Both the position numbers and the translations under genes were made by a program. From Helicobacter canis (GTDB taxonomy: Bacteria; Campylobacterota; Campylobacteria; Campylobacterales; Helicobacteraceae), in NCBI RefSeq assembly GCF_008693005.1, contig NZ_VXKE01000010.1, positions 62,001-126,000 on the forward strand: a stretch of 64,000 nucleotides of DNA, in the 5' to 3' direction. Shown here piece by piece: positions 32,976 through 42,522 of this stretch. The notes beneath the pieces were generated by a model that worked only from the letters and a program-made list of their open reading frames with translations, had not been told where the DNA came from and ran no database searches. Positions within the stretch are counted from its first letter, which is position 1. Each line of letters starts with the position of its first letter.

Positions 32976-34874
32976 CTACTTAGCAAAATCTAGGCTACCC
33001 ATAGCGATAAATACCGCTTCATTATCGCTTAGTAGATATGTTTCACGCGGATAAATGAGCAAGATTCTAGTCGCCTTCTCCTGCTCACTTAGCAATACAA
33101 TATGCGCTTGCGCTGGGTAGTTGTAGCCCTCTCTGTCATAGGACACAAAGCGATCGCCGCCATATTTGTGGGATTTATCTATGCTGCTATGTTTTAGGCT
33201 TACAAGCTCTAGTGGGGAGAGCCCTAGCGCATTAGCTTTGGCGAATGTCTGCTTGAGACTCTTTAGCCCTGTGTATCGATAGCCTTTTGAAGATTTGTTA
33301 TGAAAAAGTGCGTGCGTAGTGGAATCTATGGGCTTAAATTCTGCATTTTCTATGATGGAGAGCATTGTTTTTGCAAGCGCGTAATCTGGCAGCGCACTGC
33401 TATCAGTATCCTTGCACATACTTATACTATCACTAGCGATATAGCCACTTATCGGCGGTAAATGGCTAGCGCGGAACGAAATAAACATAGCATTTGCGCT
33501 AGATTTTGCGCTAGGCAGAGTTTGGAGCAAAGCAAGCTCCCCCAAGGCTAAATCTAGCTTATCAATCCTTGTAGAAAGCTGGCTTAGCTTACTATCTGCA
33601 TAAACTTCCAAATACCGCTTGTAGCGTAAATTACCCCCGATACACAATCTAGGCTCTTGCAGGCTTTGGCTAGATTCTAGCTCTAGTCGCACAAGCTTGA
33701 CTTCTGGCTCAAGGTGCAAATACGACAGACTTGGCATATCAATATACATACGAAGTGCGGCATTGATACTAGGATACCCAAGCGACTTGGCTTTATCGGC
33801 AAGCTTTATGCGATCTGCTTGGCTTAGGTAGTAATCAATCTCCTGACTTATAGGCAGATAGGGCAAAAGTGCAGAATCTGCAAGCGATATGCGCCCACTT
33901 TTTGTATCAAATATTACGGCAATAGTGAGCATTTGGGCTAGATCTTTGGGCTTAGGCTTTAGCAGAGTGTGGATCTTCTTTTGATGGGTTTGGCGCATTT
34001 CTTGTAGTGTCGGCTGCCTAGTAAAAAGTGTCTTTGTGAAAGCTGGGAGCGCACTTGGGGCAAGCTGGGTAGCATTGGCTGGTAGTGCTTGTATCGCTGC
34101 TTCATCAATATACCCCCAAAAATACACCGACTCATTGACAATCACCACCGCTTGGTAGAATCCTTTCTCATAGCCGATGAGAAACACCCTATCCCCTAGA
34201 ATCTGCGCGCGCTCGCGCTCATCTAGCAGCGCGGTTTTGGCTTTAGCTTTGGCAAGCGGCTCTCTAGGCGATGTTGCATAAGGCTGTGGTGCGGCGTGTA
34301 TCTCTAGCACTACATTTTGTGAAGCCTTTTGTGAAATTTGGGGTGTTTTATACAAAGTAAGCTTCTGTCCTGCTTCAAGCCTTAGCTCATAGAACACATT
34401 GAAGCTTTTGAGCCCCCACTCTTTTTTGTCTATCTCTTCACCTGTTCCTATGCCTATTTGTCCCCTTACATTGCGCTCTGCCACCATCTCTATGCCATTG
34501 TGCGTAGATACACTCCCAAAGGCGTAGCGTTTATACAGCAGGGGCAAGCCACTATCCCCGCTAGAATCTAATGCCACAAGCGTGGGGATTATCACAGGGC
34601 TTATGATGATACTAGAGCGGCTATTACTTAGGCAGGTGTCGCTAGCTTGGCAGTAAAACTCCCCAGACTCTTTATCTAAGACAAGCACTTGATTGGGCAG
34701 GATATAAGTGGGAGAAGACTCTGCTTTGGCATTTGGCTTAGTATCCACTAGAAAATATGTCCTATCTCCCACATATAATGCGCGCCCATAGGCAAAATCA
34801 CTCCCAAAAGCTTGACTCAAAGCCGCTTGCCAGAGCCACAAGCCCAGAGCTATGCCAGCTCTTACTCCTGCCAT
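32976..34874 (-). CDS. Large exported protein, unknown, with SH3-like segments
   Basis: 632 residues with a signal peptide (AGIALGLWLWQAALSQAFG). Two segments look like SH3-type barrels: near the N-terminus (RTYFLVDTKPNAKAESS..) and about residues 225-265 (GDRVFLIGYEKGFYQAVVIV, then YFWGYIDEAA). The rest, including many Leu/Ser-rich stretches encoded by repeat motifs, is not recognised. Probably periplasmic. It overlaps the upstream 253-residue exported protein gene by 13 bases, so they are co-translated and may act together. Confidence 0.55.
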   Translation of the reverse strand: MAGVRAGIALGLWLWQAALSQAFGSDFAYGRALYVGDRTYFLVDTKPNAKAESSPTYILPNQVLVLDKESGEFYCQASDTCLSNSRSSIIISPVIIPTLVALDSSGDSGLPLLYKRYAFGSVSTHNGIEMVAERNVRGQIGIGTGEEIDKKEWGLKSFNVFYELRLEAGQKLTLYKTPQISQKASQNVVLEIHAAPQPYATSPREPLAKAKAKTALLDERERAQILGDRVFLIGYEKGFYQAVVIVNESVYFWGYIDEAAIQALPANATQLAPSALPAFTKTLFTRQPTLQEMRQTHQKKIHTLLKPKPKDLAQMLTIAVIFDTKSGRISLADSALLPYLPISQEIDYYLSQADRIKLADKAKSLGYPSINAALRMYIDMPSLSYLHLEPEVKLVRLELESSQSLQEPRLCIGGNLRYKRYLEVYADSKLSQLSTRIDKLDLALGELALLQTLPSAKSSANAMFISFRASHLPPISGYIASDSISMCKDTDSSALPDYALAKTMLSIIENAEFKPIDSTTHALFHNKSSKGYRYTGLKSLKQTFAKANALGLSPLELVSLKHSSIDKSHKYGGDRFVSYDREGYNYPAQAHIVLLSEQEKATRILLIYPRETYLLSDNEAVFIAMGSLDFAK

Positions 34875-35623
34875 ACTTTGATCACCTTAGGTGGTGTGAA
34901 AAACACCGACACATCAGCATATGCCCTATCAAAGCGCACGAGCGGACTGCCTTTGGGTAGAGACTTGATCGCAGACCTTTGGACAAACGCATTGATAGGC
35001 GTAATCTCTCTGGCAAGCTTCATTGCTTCTTCTACATACTTGGAAGTCATAATGCGCTTTGCATTGGGGAATATAATCACTTGGTAAAACTTCTCATCAC
35101 TTGTTAGTGAGAGTGGGAAAACAAGATCATCTTTTCCTAGTTTATGAAGCTTTGTCGCGCTTTGGCTTGGTTTATCTTGTGCTATCGCTCCTTTCTTAAA
35201 ATGTTTGGCATAAGGTAGCAGACAGCCAATACCTGTTGGCATATAGCAGAGGCTTTTATCTTCACTATCTAGGATTAGCCCATTTGACTTAGACCAAAAT
35301 GCCCAAATCCAAAAGGGCACGCTACTATCATTCACTTCTGCGCCTAAATCCTGCGCCCAAGACATAGCAAATATCTCATCAATAGGCGTTATGCTCTTTT
35401 GCACAAAGCTGCTGCCATAAGCCAAGCTAAATGGGAACTCCCACGGATCAAAGCGAGAGAAATCTACTCCATTCTCATCTTTGAGCGTATGCCCGACCCA
35501 ATTTAGCTGCACGACTAGCCCATCTTCAGGCTTAGGCTCATAAGCACTATCCACCCACTCCGCTTGCAACGGCAAAAGATAAGTAGCAAAAGCAAGCAAC
35601 GCTCCAATCAGTCTAGGTTTCAT
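34862..35623 (-). CDS. Exported protein, unknown
   Basis: 253 residues with a signal peptide (MKPRLIGALLAFATYLLPLQA). The mature part is rich in tryptophan and phenylalanine (DPWEFPFSLAYGSSFV, FWIWAFWSKSNG) and contains two cysteines around CYMPTGIGC. Not recognised. First gene of a pair with the 632-residue exported protein. Confidence 0.55.
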   Translation of the reverse strand: MKPRLIGALLAFATYLLPLQAEWVDSAYEPKPEDGLVVQLNWVGHTLKDENGVDFSRFDPWEFPFSLAYGSSFVQKSITPIDEIFAMSWAQDLGAEVNDSSVPFWIWAFWSKSNGLILDSEDKSLCYMPTGIGCLLPYAKHFKKGAIAQDKPSQSATKLHKLGKDDLVFPLSLTSDEKFYQVIIFPNAKRIMTSKYVEEAMKLAREITPINAFVQRSAIKSLPKGSPLVRFDRAYADVSVFFTPPKVIKVWQE

Positions 35624-35660
35624 TTTCTCTCCTTATCGTTTTGTGTTTAGGAACTACCAC

Positions 35661-37970
35661 CTATAAATGCCCCTTAACAAACCCTAAAAAATACTCCACG
35701 CCAAGTCGCGCCCTTATCTCACTATTCACCGCGTGGATAGCGGATTGTATCGCTATTTTTCTCGCATACTCACTAGGATCTAGCTCGCATAAGCGCATAA
35801 TATGCGTGGCTTTCTCCACATACTCTGCCTCGCTAAACGCGCTAGTTTCTCTAACAAATCCTAAGACACACTCCTTGTAGCTGGCAAAATCGTTGAAAAA
35901 AGTGGATTCTAGGGCATTGTGTAATAGCGCAGAGTTTTCACCCCTAGAATCCACTTTTTCACCCCCACTATTTGCACATCCGCACTCATCGATAATTGCT
36001 TCTATAATCCCCCTTGTCTCATTAAGCTGATGTGCAAAAGTGGATTCTAGCTGCTTGGCTGACTCATAGTAGCGCAGACTAAGCCCACGCCCCTTTGCCA
36101 CATACTCAATCCTACTCTCCCCTTGCTCCATAGGGAAGCTATCTGCCCAAAAGTCCAAAATATGCCCATACACCGAGCTATCCACATAGCCGCTAAAGAA
36201 AAAGCGCGGAAGAAGCTGGGGATTGATTTGTGAGATTTTTTGCTTGATCTCGCCTTCATTCCCAAGCCCACAGGCTAAAAAGCTCCAATGTGGATTCTGC
36301 TCCAAAATCGCACAAATACTGCGCAAATATGCGAGCGAGTCGATCTTCACCAATCGCCCAATCACGCCAAAGAGATACACAGGCTGCTTCGCACTAGAAT
36401 CCACATAGCAAGCGCGCGCGTTAGTAATGATCTCTTGTGGCACTTTTGGGTTATAAAAACTTCTATCCATTTGCACCGGGATTCCATAGAAGCTAAAGCC
36501 GCTATGCGTGATGTGCTTTTGGTTATTGCAAATATGCGTTAGGCGCGCATCGATTCCGCTAATATCATAGGCAAAATTCCCGTGCGTCCAAAATGCCTGC
36601 ACCCTAGCACATCTACTTGCAAGCAGAAAATCACTAATCCCATAGCCATTGTTCGGGCTAATGAGCATAGCCACCTCATCTTTAAGCATAATCTCGCGCA
36701 AGGCTAGGGCTTTTTGCAGGTGGGAGTTGTAGAATCCAGCTTTATTAAAGCCAAGTCCAATATCGATGGTTTCTATACCAAGTTGCGCTAGTTTAGCGAT
36801 GGCTTGTGGGTTGTTTTCGGACTTTTCTATAAGGCTCATACAATAGATTTTGATTTCGTAATGCTGTGTAAATTCTGGGCTTGCAAGGAGATTTTTTATC
36901 AAGCTATATTCGACCTTGAAGGGTGAGTTTTCTACAATCCTATCGCGCAATATGCCAATGATTTTGCGCTTGTTGGTGCTTAGGCTAGGCTTAGGCAAAT
37001 GTGGCAAAAACTTTGCAGCAAACTCCGCATAAATAGGGGTGGCATATTGAGAAATCTCGGTATTAAACTCCTGCCACTGCTCTTGCTTGCTAAAACTATT
37101 ACCACAAATATGATAGATGAAAAACTGCAAATATAGCGCGAGATCCAGCCATTGCGCAAGAGCAGGGGGCATAGCGCTACCATCTATATCGCGTAGTGCC
37201 TGTGCCACTCGCTCTAGTGCAGTATAGAACTGCTCCCTCCACACAGGATACAAACGCAACCACTCGCGGTTGTTAAAGAGATTTTTTGCATTCCAGAGAA
37301 TATGTAACTGCCAATTACACACATTACGCACTAAAAGTGGTGCTTGAGCGAAGTAGTGTGCTCGTATATATGCTCTCTCAACTGCTGGCTTTACATACGC
37401 AAACCCAACATCTCGTATTGAAAAAAGCTCGAGCAAAAACTCTCCACAGCGTCCAGCTGATAGACCATCAATAGAAGCGCACATAATGCGCGAGAGAAAA
37501 AACATCACACCATCTAAGCTTTTTTCATCTACTTTATCGTATTTATCGGTATTTGTATTAAAAAAACTTAGATTCTGGCTTGATGGGTTTGCTAGAACTC
37601 TCGCAATTGCACCAAGCTCTATAAGCATAATATACTCTTCTTGGCTAGGTTGTGTCTCTAAGAGCTTTTGCACAGATTCTATAAACGGATCAAATCTTTC
37701 ATCAGTCTCAAGGGTGCTTGGCGCAATAAATGCAAGATACAAAAACGCACAATCAAGTATATCCCCCCGCTCAAAAATACCCAGAATCTTGGTGCGAAAA
37801 CTTTCAAACAATCTCTCATAAATAGATAAAGATGAGACAATATCAGCGCGTCCTAAAAGCTGGGTTTTTAACAAATACGAAACTATGCTTAATAAAAGCG
37901 CGCGAAGCTCCTGCTTCGTATGAGCATTTTCTATCAAATCTAGGAATCTAGAGTGTGGGGCTTCTGTCAT
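35661..37970 (-). CDS. Putative GT-B glycosyltransferase, large
   Basis: 769 residues, no signal peptide. The last third resembles the nucleotide-sugar-binding half of GT-B enzymes such as the OGT/HMW1C (GT41) or family 4 type: YLFGVIGRLVKIDS, HWSFLACGLGNEGE, RFFFSGYVDSSVYGHILDF and a final acidic FPMEQGESRIEYVAKG. The N-terminal ~380 residues are helical and unassigned. It lies directly downstream of mreC (7-base gap) on the same strand. A palindromic element lies in frame near residue 680 (35897-35959) and encodes KVDSRGENSALLHNALEST. The assignment to glycosyltransferases is moderately supported; substrate unknown. Confidence 0.6.
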   Translation of the reverse strand: MTEAPHSRFLDLIENAHTKQELRALLLSIVSYLLKTQLLGRADIVSSLSIYERLFESFRTKILGIFERGDILDCAFLYLAFIAPSTLETDERFDPFIESVQKLLETQPSQEEYIMLIELGAIARVLANPSSQNLSFFNTNTDKYDKVDEKSLDGVMFFLSRIMCASIDGLSAGRCGEFLLELFSIRDVGFAYVKPAVERAYIRAHYFAQAPLLVRNVCNWQLHILWNAKNLFNNREWLRLYPVWREQFYTALERVAQALRDIDGSAMPPALAQWLDLALYLQFFIYHICGNSFSKQEQWQEFNTEISQYATPIYAEFAAKFLPHLPKPSLSTNKRKIIGILRDRIVENSPFKVEYSLIKNLLASPEFTQHYEIKIYCMSLIEKSENNPQAIAKLAQLGIETIDIGLGFNKAGFYNSHLQKALALREIMLKDEVAMLISPNNGYGISDFLLASRCARVQAFWTHGNFAYDISGIDARLTHICNNQKHITHSGFSFYGIPVQMDRSFYNPKVPQEIITNARACYVDSSAKQPVYLFGVIGRLVKIDSLAYLRSICAILEQNPHWSFLACGLGNEGEIKQKISQINPQLLPRFFFSGYVDSSVYGHILDFWADSFPMEQGESRIEYVAKGRGLSLRYYESAKQLESTFAHQLNETRGIIEAIIDECGCANSGGEKVDSRGENSALLHNALESTFFNDFASYKECVLGFVRETSAFSEAEYVEKATHIMRLCELDPSEYARKIAIQSAIHAVNSEIRARLGVEYFLGFVKGHL
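35897..35959. repeat. Palindromic element inside putative glycosyltransferase gene
   Basis: A perfect 18-bp inverted repeat (AAAAAGTGGATTCTAGGG at 35897-35914, complement at 35942-35959) with a 27-base loop, fully within the coding frame. Arms contain the GTGGATTCTAG variant of the dispersed motif. Size and layout match the murG element. Confidence 0.75.
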
Positions 37971-37977
37971 TGTCTGC

Positions 37978-38793
37978 CTATGGGGTTAGCAGTGATTGCG
38001 GGGCACTCGACTGCATAGGGAAAGCTGTATCAATCAACCATAAATACCCGAGTCGCGATCGCTGGGCATAGGGCTTAATTTCTGCAGAAATATAACCAAA
38101 GTCGCGATTCACACTCACTACTTCTCCCACAGAAATCCCCTCAATGAAAATCCCATCAAGCCCACTTGTTACTACTTGGTCGCCGATATTTACCTTCCTC
38201 CAAGATGGGATAAAATCTGCAGTGATATACCGATGATCTAGCGCACTGGAATGCACTATTACAGGGATTTTCTCATCACCTATAAAGACACTATAGCTAC
38301 TTTTTCTCTCTCCATTTAAAAGCCCCATTAGCTTATTATCATAAATAACCGCAATGCCTAATGCCTTATTATCTTGCACAAGCCCAAATATCCTATCTTC
38401 TGGATAGTTGCTGACATCAAAGTGTATCCACACGCGGTTAGAATCCCCCATACTCACATAGGAATACGCGCGCGCAGGGAAAAATCTCGTATCATTGGCA
38501 AAAGCTTGCTGCGTGTCAAAAACAGAAAGTGCATCAAGCTCATTTTGTGTATGCTCAAGCTCAAGCTCGAGTCTCTCATAATTCTTTAGCTTCTCTTCAT
38601 AATGCTCAATGGTTTTGGCTTGGGCGATGTATTTGTTATAAGAAAGCGTGATGCCATCTTTTACATTAAGGATAAAAATCTTTACACTATCCCCGACTGA
38701 GCCGATATGTCTTTGTAAAAAACTGCTAGAATCTATGGCGATAAATAAAACCGCCACCAGCACAACAACAATCGTCAGGGATTGATAGCGCAT
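37978..38793 (-). CDS. mreC: Rod shape-determining protein MreC
   Basis: 271 residues: an N-terminal membrane anchor (LTIVVVLVAVLFIAIDSSSF), a coiled coil (AKTIEHYEEKLKNYERLELELEHTQNELDAL split around residues 55-95) and a C-terminal beta domain with the conserved GDQVVTSGLDGIFIEGISVGEV. MreC links the cytoplasmic MreB filament to the periplasmic wall-synthesis machinery. Its ATG overlaps the mreB stop (TAATG). Confidence 0.93.
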   Translation of the reverse strand: MRYQSLTIVVVLVAVLFIAIDSSSFLQRHIGSVGDSVKIFILNVKDGITLSYNKYIAQAKTIEHYEEKLKNYERLELELEHTQNELDALSVFDTQQAFANDTRFFPARAYSYVSMGDSNRVWIHFDVSNYPEDRIFGLVQDNKALGIAVIYDNKLMGLLNGERKSSYSVFIGDEKIPVIVHSSALDHRYITADFIPSWRKVNIGDQVVTSGLDGIFIEGISVGEVVSVNRDFGYISAEIKPYAQRSRLGYLWLIDTAFPMQSSAPQSLLTP

Positions 38794-39833
38794 TATTCGT
38801 AACGACTAGTATTGTGCAGAGTATCGAGCTCTTCTATAGCTTTTCCTGTGCCTTTTGCCACAGCCAACAATGGCTCATCTCCTATAAATACAGGAAGTTT
38901 CACGGTATCAGATAAATACCTATCGAGCCCCCTAATGAGTGCGCCACCACCCGTAAGTGTCAAACCATTCTCTACCAAATCGCCCGCCAAATCCGCAGGC
39001 ACAGCTTCTATAACACTTTTCACCGCACTGCTAATTTCTCGTAGTTGATCCTTTATCGCTTCCCGTATATCTTCACTTGTAAGCTCAATGGTATTGAGTA
39101 ATCCACTCACCTGATCGCGCCCCTTAATCTGCATAGAAAGTGGGGTATCCAAAGGCGCTGCTGCACCGATTTTTATTTTGATTTCTTCTCCTGCACGCTC
39201 ACCAATTAAAAGATTATAGTGCTTGCGCACATGATTGACGATTGCCATATCAAGCTTATCTCCAGCTACACGAATAGACTTAGATATAACAAGCCCACCA
39301 AGAGAGATAACGCCTATCTCTGTCGTCCCACCGCCAATATCAACAATCAAGCTTCCTTGGGGCTCTTTGATAGGCAGTCCTGCACCTATAGCTGCTGCCA
39401 TTGGCTCTTCTATAAGATAAACTTCCCTAGCACCTGCACTCATAGCAGATTCTTTCACGGCTTTACGCTCAACACCTGTGAGCCCATAAGGCACACACAC
39501 CATAATCCTAGGGCGAATAAGTGATTTGCGATTGTGGGCTTTCTCAATAAAATAGCGAATCATTTTTTCTGTTACATCAAAATCTGCAATTACACCATCT
39601 TTCATCGGGCGGATAGCTTGGATACCGCTTGGGGTTTTTCCAACCATTTCTTTGGCTTCGTGCCCAACTGCCAGAATCTCCCCATCTCTATCGTATCGAT
39701 CCACACGCACCGCTACGATTGAAGGCTCGTTAATAATAATCCCCTGACCTTTTAGCAAAACGATTGTATTTGCTGTCCCCAAATCAATCGCAATATCATG
39801 CGAAAATATACCGATAAGCTTATTTAACAACAC
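38793..39833 (-). CDS. mreB: Rod shape-determining protein MreB
   Basis: A 346-residue actin-like ATPase that guides cell-wall insertion and keeps the cell rod or helical shaped. Phosphate 1 motif AIDLGTANT, connect 1 region, phosphate 2 motif LIVDIGGGTTEIGVISLGG and adenosine motif LTGGGALIRGLD are all present. Full length. Located between clpX and mreC, as in H. pylori. Confidence 0.97.
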   Translation of the reverse strand: MLLNKLIGIFSHDIAIDLGTANTIVLLKGQGIIINEPSIVAVRVDRYDRDGEILAVGHEAKEMVGKTPSGIQAIRPMKDGVIADFDVTEKMIRYFIEKAHNRKSLIRPRIMVCVPYGLTGVERKAVKESAMSAGAREVYLIEEPMAAAIGAGLPIKEPQGSLIVDIGGGTTEIGVISLGGLVISKSIRVAGDKLDMAIVNHVRKHYNLLIGERAGEEIKIKIGAAAPLDTPLSMQIKGRDQVSGLLNTIELTSEDIREAIKDQLREISSAVKSVIEAVPADLAGDLVENGLTLTGGGALIRGLDRYLSDTVKLPVFIGDEPLLAVAKGTGKAIEELDTLHNTSRYE

Positions 39834-39834
39834 T

Positions 39835-41106
39835 TTACGCTCCTTGTGTTTTAGGTGATTCTTTTGATTTCTTAGGCTTGGTGATAATGGGCTTTTGCTT
39901 GTGCTCTACACAATCTTTGGTAATTGTAACCTTACAATGACGCATTGTGGGTAAATCAAACATAATATCCGTAGCAAAGCTCTCAATAATCGCGCGCAAG
40001 CCACGAGCACCTGTCTTTCTAGCAATGGCTAGCTCGGCAATCTTCTCAATAGCATCTTGCTCAAACTCTAGCACGACATCATCTAATGCAAAAAGCTTAG
40101 TATATTGCTTAACTAGGGAGTTTTTGGGCTTAGTGAGAATATCAACCATAGCACTTTTAGTAATAGGCTGCAAAGTCGCTATGATATGAAGCCGCCCTAT
40201 AAGCTCTGGTATAAGCCCATAGCTTACCAAATCATCTGGCTCTACGAGATGCAAAACATCATCTTGCTCACTTTTTGTTTTTTGCACCTGCCCAAACCCT
40301 AGCACATTGCTGCCCATTCTGCGCTTAATAATATCCCCCAAACCATCAAATGCCCCACCGCAAATAAACAAAATATTTGTCGTATCAATCTGTATGAACT
40401 CTTGATTTGGGTGCTTTCTTCCACCTTTTGGAGGGATATTAACCACACTACCTTCAATAATCTTTAACAGCGCTTGCTGCACACCCTCGCCAGAGACATC
40501 GCGCGTAATGGAGCGATTTTCTGAGAGTCTAGAAATCTTATCAATCTCATCGATAAATACAATCCCCATCTGCGCTTTTTTCTCATCATTCCCAGCCGCT
40601 TGATAAAGTCTTGTAAGGATATTTTCTACATCTTCCCCCACATAGCCAGCTTCTGTAAGACTCGTTGCATCAGATATAGCGATCGGCACATCTAAAAATC
40701 GTGCTAAAGTCTGTGCCATAAGTGTCTTACCACTACCAGTAGGACCCACGAGCAAAATATTTGATTTTGTGATTTCCACATCACTCGTGTCTGCCGTATT
40801 GCTCGCTATGCGCTTGTAGTGATTATAGACAGCTACAGAAAACACCTTTTTAGCTTCTTCTTGCCCTACGACATATTCATCAAGCTTAGCTTTCATCTCT
40901 CTTGGTGTGGGAATATCGATGAATGCAGGTGAATCATCGGCTAAAGACCCCCTAGAAGTGCTCGGCACCCGCTCCATATCTACGCCTGATTGCCGCAATG
41001 TCTTGTATAAACCACCGATACACGAAGGACAAATCTTCCCAGATTTGCTCCCCTCGAAGTAGGTGCTCTCTATCTCTTTGCCACAAAAATCACAATACTT
41101 TTTCAT
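39835..41106 (-). CDS. clpX: ATP-dependent Clp protease ATP-binding subunit ClpX
   Basis: A 423-residue AAA+ unfoldase that feeds proteins to ClpP. It has the N-terminal four-cysteine zinc-binding domain ([10 protein letters not shown] and CPSC), Walker A GPTGSGKT, Walker [10 protein letters not shown], the pore loop ([13 protein letters not shown] region) and sensor 2 TGARGLR. Full length. Its ATG overlaps the lpxA stop by 4 bases. clpP is not in this window. Confidence 0.97.
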   Translation of the reverse strand: MKKYCDFCGKEIESTYFEGSKSGKICPSCIGGLYKTLRQSGVDMERVPSTSRGSLADDSPAFIDIPTPREMKAKLDEYVVGQEEAKKVFSVAVYNHYKRIASNTADTSDVEITKSNILLVGPTGSGKTLMAQTLARFLDVPIAISDATSLTEAGYVGEDVENILTRLYQAAGNDEKKAQMGIVFIDEIDKISRLSENRSITRDVSGEGVQQALLKIIEGSVVNIPPKGGRKHPNQEFIQIDTTNILFICGGAFDGLGDIIKRRMGSNVLGFGQVQKTKSEQDDVLHLVEPDDLVSYGLIPELIGRLHIIATLQPITKSAMVDILTKPKNSLVKQYTKLFALDDVVLEFEQDAIEKIAELAIARKTGARGLRAIIESFATDIMFDLPTMRHCKVTITKDCVEHKQKPIITKPKKSKESPKTQGA

Positions 41107-41891
41107 TCTTTTCCTTTTCGGATCGGAATACCCCTTGATGAGTCAAGCACAAAGCGACAAATATTCTCGATAGATTCTAGTCTCGCACCAGAATCTAAAA
41201 CACTTTGAGCATAATCGCGCATAGAAGTCGCGGCAAAAAGCTCTTTATAAAAAGAGCTGATGGCATCAATTTCTTCGCTTGTAAAAAGCTTGCGCATTCT
41301 ATGTTTGTTGAGTCCCCTGATCACGGCACGATTGCCCTCTGCCATACAAAATGGTGGGACATCTTGGGAGAGTGCGCTTGCTCCAGCAATCATCGCCCCA
41401 TCGCCAATTTTGACAAACTGATGCACAGGAGTCATACCACCGATATTGACATAATCACCAAGCACGATATGCCCACCAAGGGTAGCATTATTTGCAAGGA
41501 TACAATGGTTGCCAATCACACAATCGTGAGCAATATGCACATACGCCATAAAAAGATTATGATCTCCTATGATCGTTTTTCCTATGCCGCCTTGTGTCCC
41601 CGGATTAAACATACAATGCTCACGGATAAGATTATCTGCACCGATGATAAGCTCGACCTCTTCGCCAGCATATTTCAAATCCTGCGGGATTGTGCCAAGC
41701 ACAGCATAAGGAAAAATTGTCGTGCGCGCACCGATAATGGTGTTACCAAGAATGGTAACACCATTATACAGCTTGCAACCAGAATCGATTTTCACCCGCT
41801 CGCCGATGACGCAAAAATCACCGATCTCCACGCCATCGGCTATTTGCGCACCTTTATGGATAATGGCTGTTTTTGCTATATTGCTCGCCAT
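41103..41891 (-). CDS. lpxA: Acyl-ACP-UDP-N-acetylglucosamine O-acyltransferase
   Basis: 262 residues. Catalyses the first step of lipid A synthesis, adding a hydroxyacyl chain to UDP-GlcNAc. Left-handed beta helix of hexapeptide repeats with the catalytic-histidine region [13 protein letters not shown] and a C-terminal helical domain ([15 protein letters not shown]). A GTG three bases earlier is possible, but the ATG at 41891 has AAGG six bases upstream. It starts 2 bases after the fabZ stop; pairing with fabZ is widespread. Confidence 0.96.
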   Translation of the reverse strand: MASNIAKTAIIHKGAQIADGVEIGDFCVIGERVKIDSGCKLYNGVTILGNTIIGARTTIFPYAVLGTIPQDLKYAGEEVELIIGADNLIREHCMFNPGTQGGIGKTIIGDHNLFMAYVHIAHDCVIGNHCILANNATLGGHIVLGDYVNIGGMTPVHQFVKIGDGAMIAGASALSQDVPPFCMAEGNRAVIRGLNKHRMRKLFTSEEIDAISSFYKELFAATSMRDYAQSVLDSGARLESIENICRFVLDSSRGIPIRKGKE

Positions 41892-41893
41892 CA

Positions 41894-42376
41894 CTAACCT
41901 TGCGTCTCTTGACTATCTGCGACCATTGCCTTTAGCTCCGCTTCACACACAAGCTTACCATCGACAAATGCCTTTGCTTCAAGCGACCACACCGCACCCT
42001 TATGTCTCAAAACGGATAGATGGTATTCTAAGCGATCGCCCGGGACTACAGGGACACGAAACTTCACCTTATCAATTGTCATAAAATACACAATCTTATC
42101 TTCTGCGGCACGAACATCATCACCAAACATACTCACAAATGCCAAAACACCACCAGCTTGCGCCATACCTTCAATGATCATAACCCCCGGATACACAGGC
42201 TTACTAGGAAAATGCCCCAAAAATATCTCTTCATTGATAGTAACATTCTTGTATGCTTTGATATAGCCATTAGGAGTAGCATCATCAGTATTGCGGACAA
42301 GCTCTGTAACTCTATCTACAAGCAACAAAGGATAGCGATGTGGGAGAATCTTCTTAATATGATTGACATCCATCAT
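41894..42376 (-). CDS. fabZ: 3-hydroxyacyl-ACP dehydratase FabZ
   Basis: 160 residues. Hot-dog-fold enzyme dehydrating 3-hydroxyacyl-ACP in fatty-acid elongation. Markers: PHRYPLLLVDRV, the catalytic histidine in GHFPSKPVYPGV and glutamate in MIIEGMAQAGG. Competes with LpxA for hydroxyacyl-ACP, which may explain the coupling. First gene of the run fabZ - lpxA - clpX - mreB - mreC. Confidence 0.97.
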   Translation of the reverse strand: MMDVNHIKKILPHRYPLLLVDRVTELVRNTDDATPNGYIKAYKNVTINEEIFLGHFPSKPVYPGVMIIEGMAQAGGVLAFVSMFGDDVRAAEDKIVYFMTIDKVKFRVPVVPGDRLEYHLSVLRHKGAVWSLEAKAFVDGKLVCEAELKAMVADSQETQG

Positions 42377-42438
42377 AGAAATACCTTGACTAGTGGAATC
42401 TATATTGACAAATTGCGCATAAAATCAGCAAAAATTGC

Positions 42439-42452
42439 GCCGATTATACACA
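42439..42452 (-). promoter_or_regulatory. Probable promoter of the fabZ-lpxA-clpX-mreBC run
   Basis: On the minus strand TGTGTATAAT gives an extended -10 box (TATAAT at 42448-42443), about 67 bases before the fabZ ATG, in AT-rich DNA. No conserved -35 is expected in Helicobacter sigma-70 promoters. Confidence 0.5.
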
Positions 42453-42522
42453 ATATTTTCAAAAATTTTCTTTAATTTGGCAATGCTTTTTGGTGGAACA
42501 TTGAATCATTGTGGCTAAGTTT

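Noticed and set aside
39219..39524. Open frame antisense to mreB, and many similar antisense frames
   Set aside because: They mirror strongly coding genes, lack start signals and resemble no protein family.
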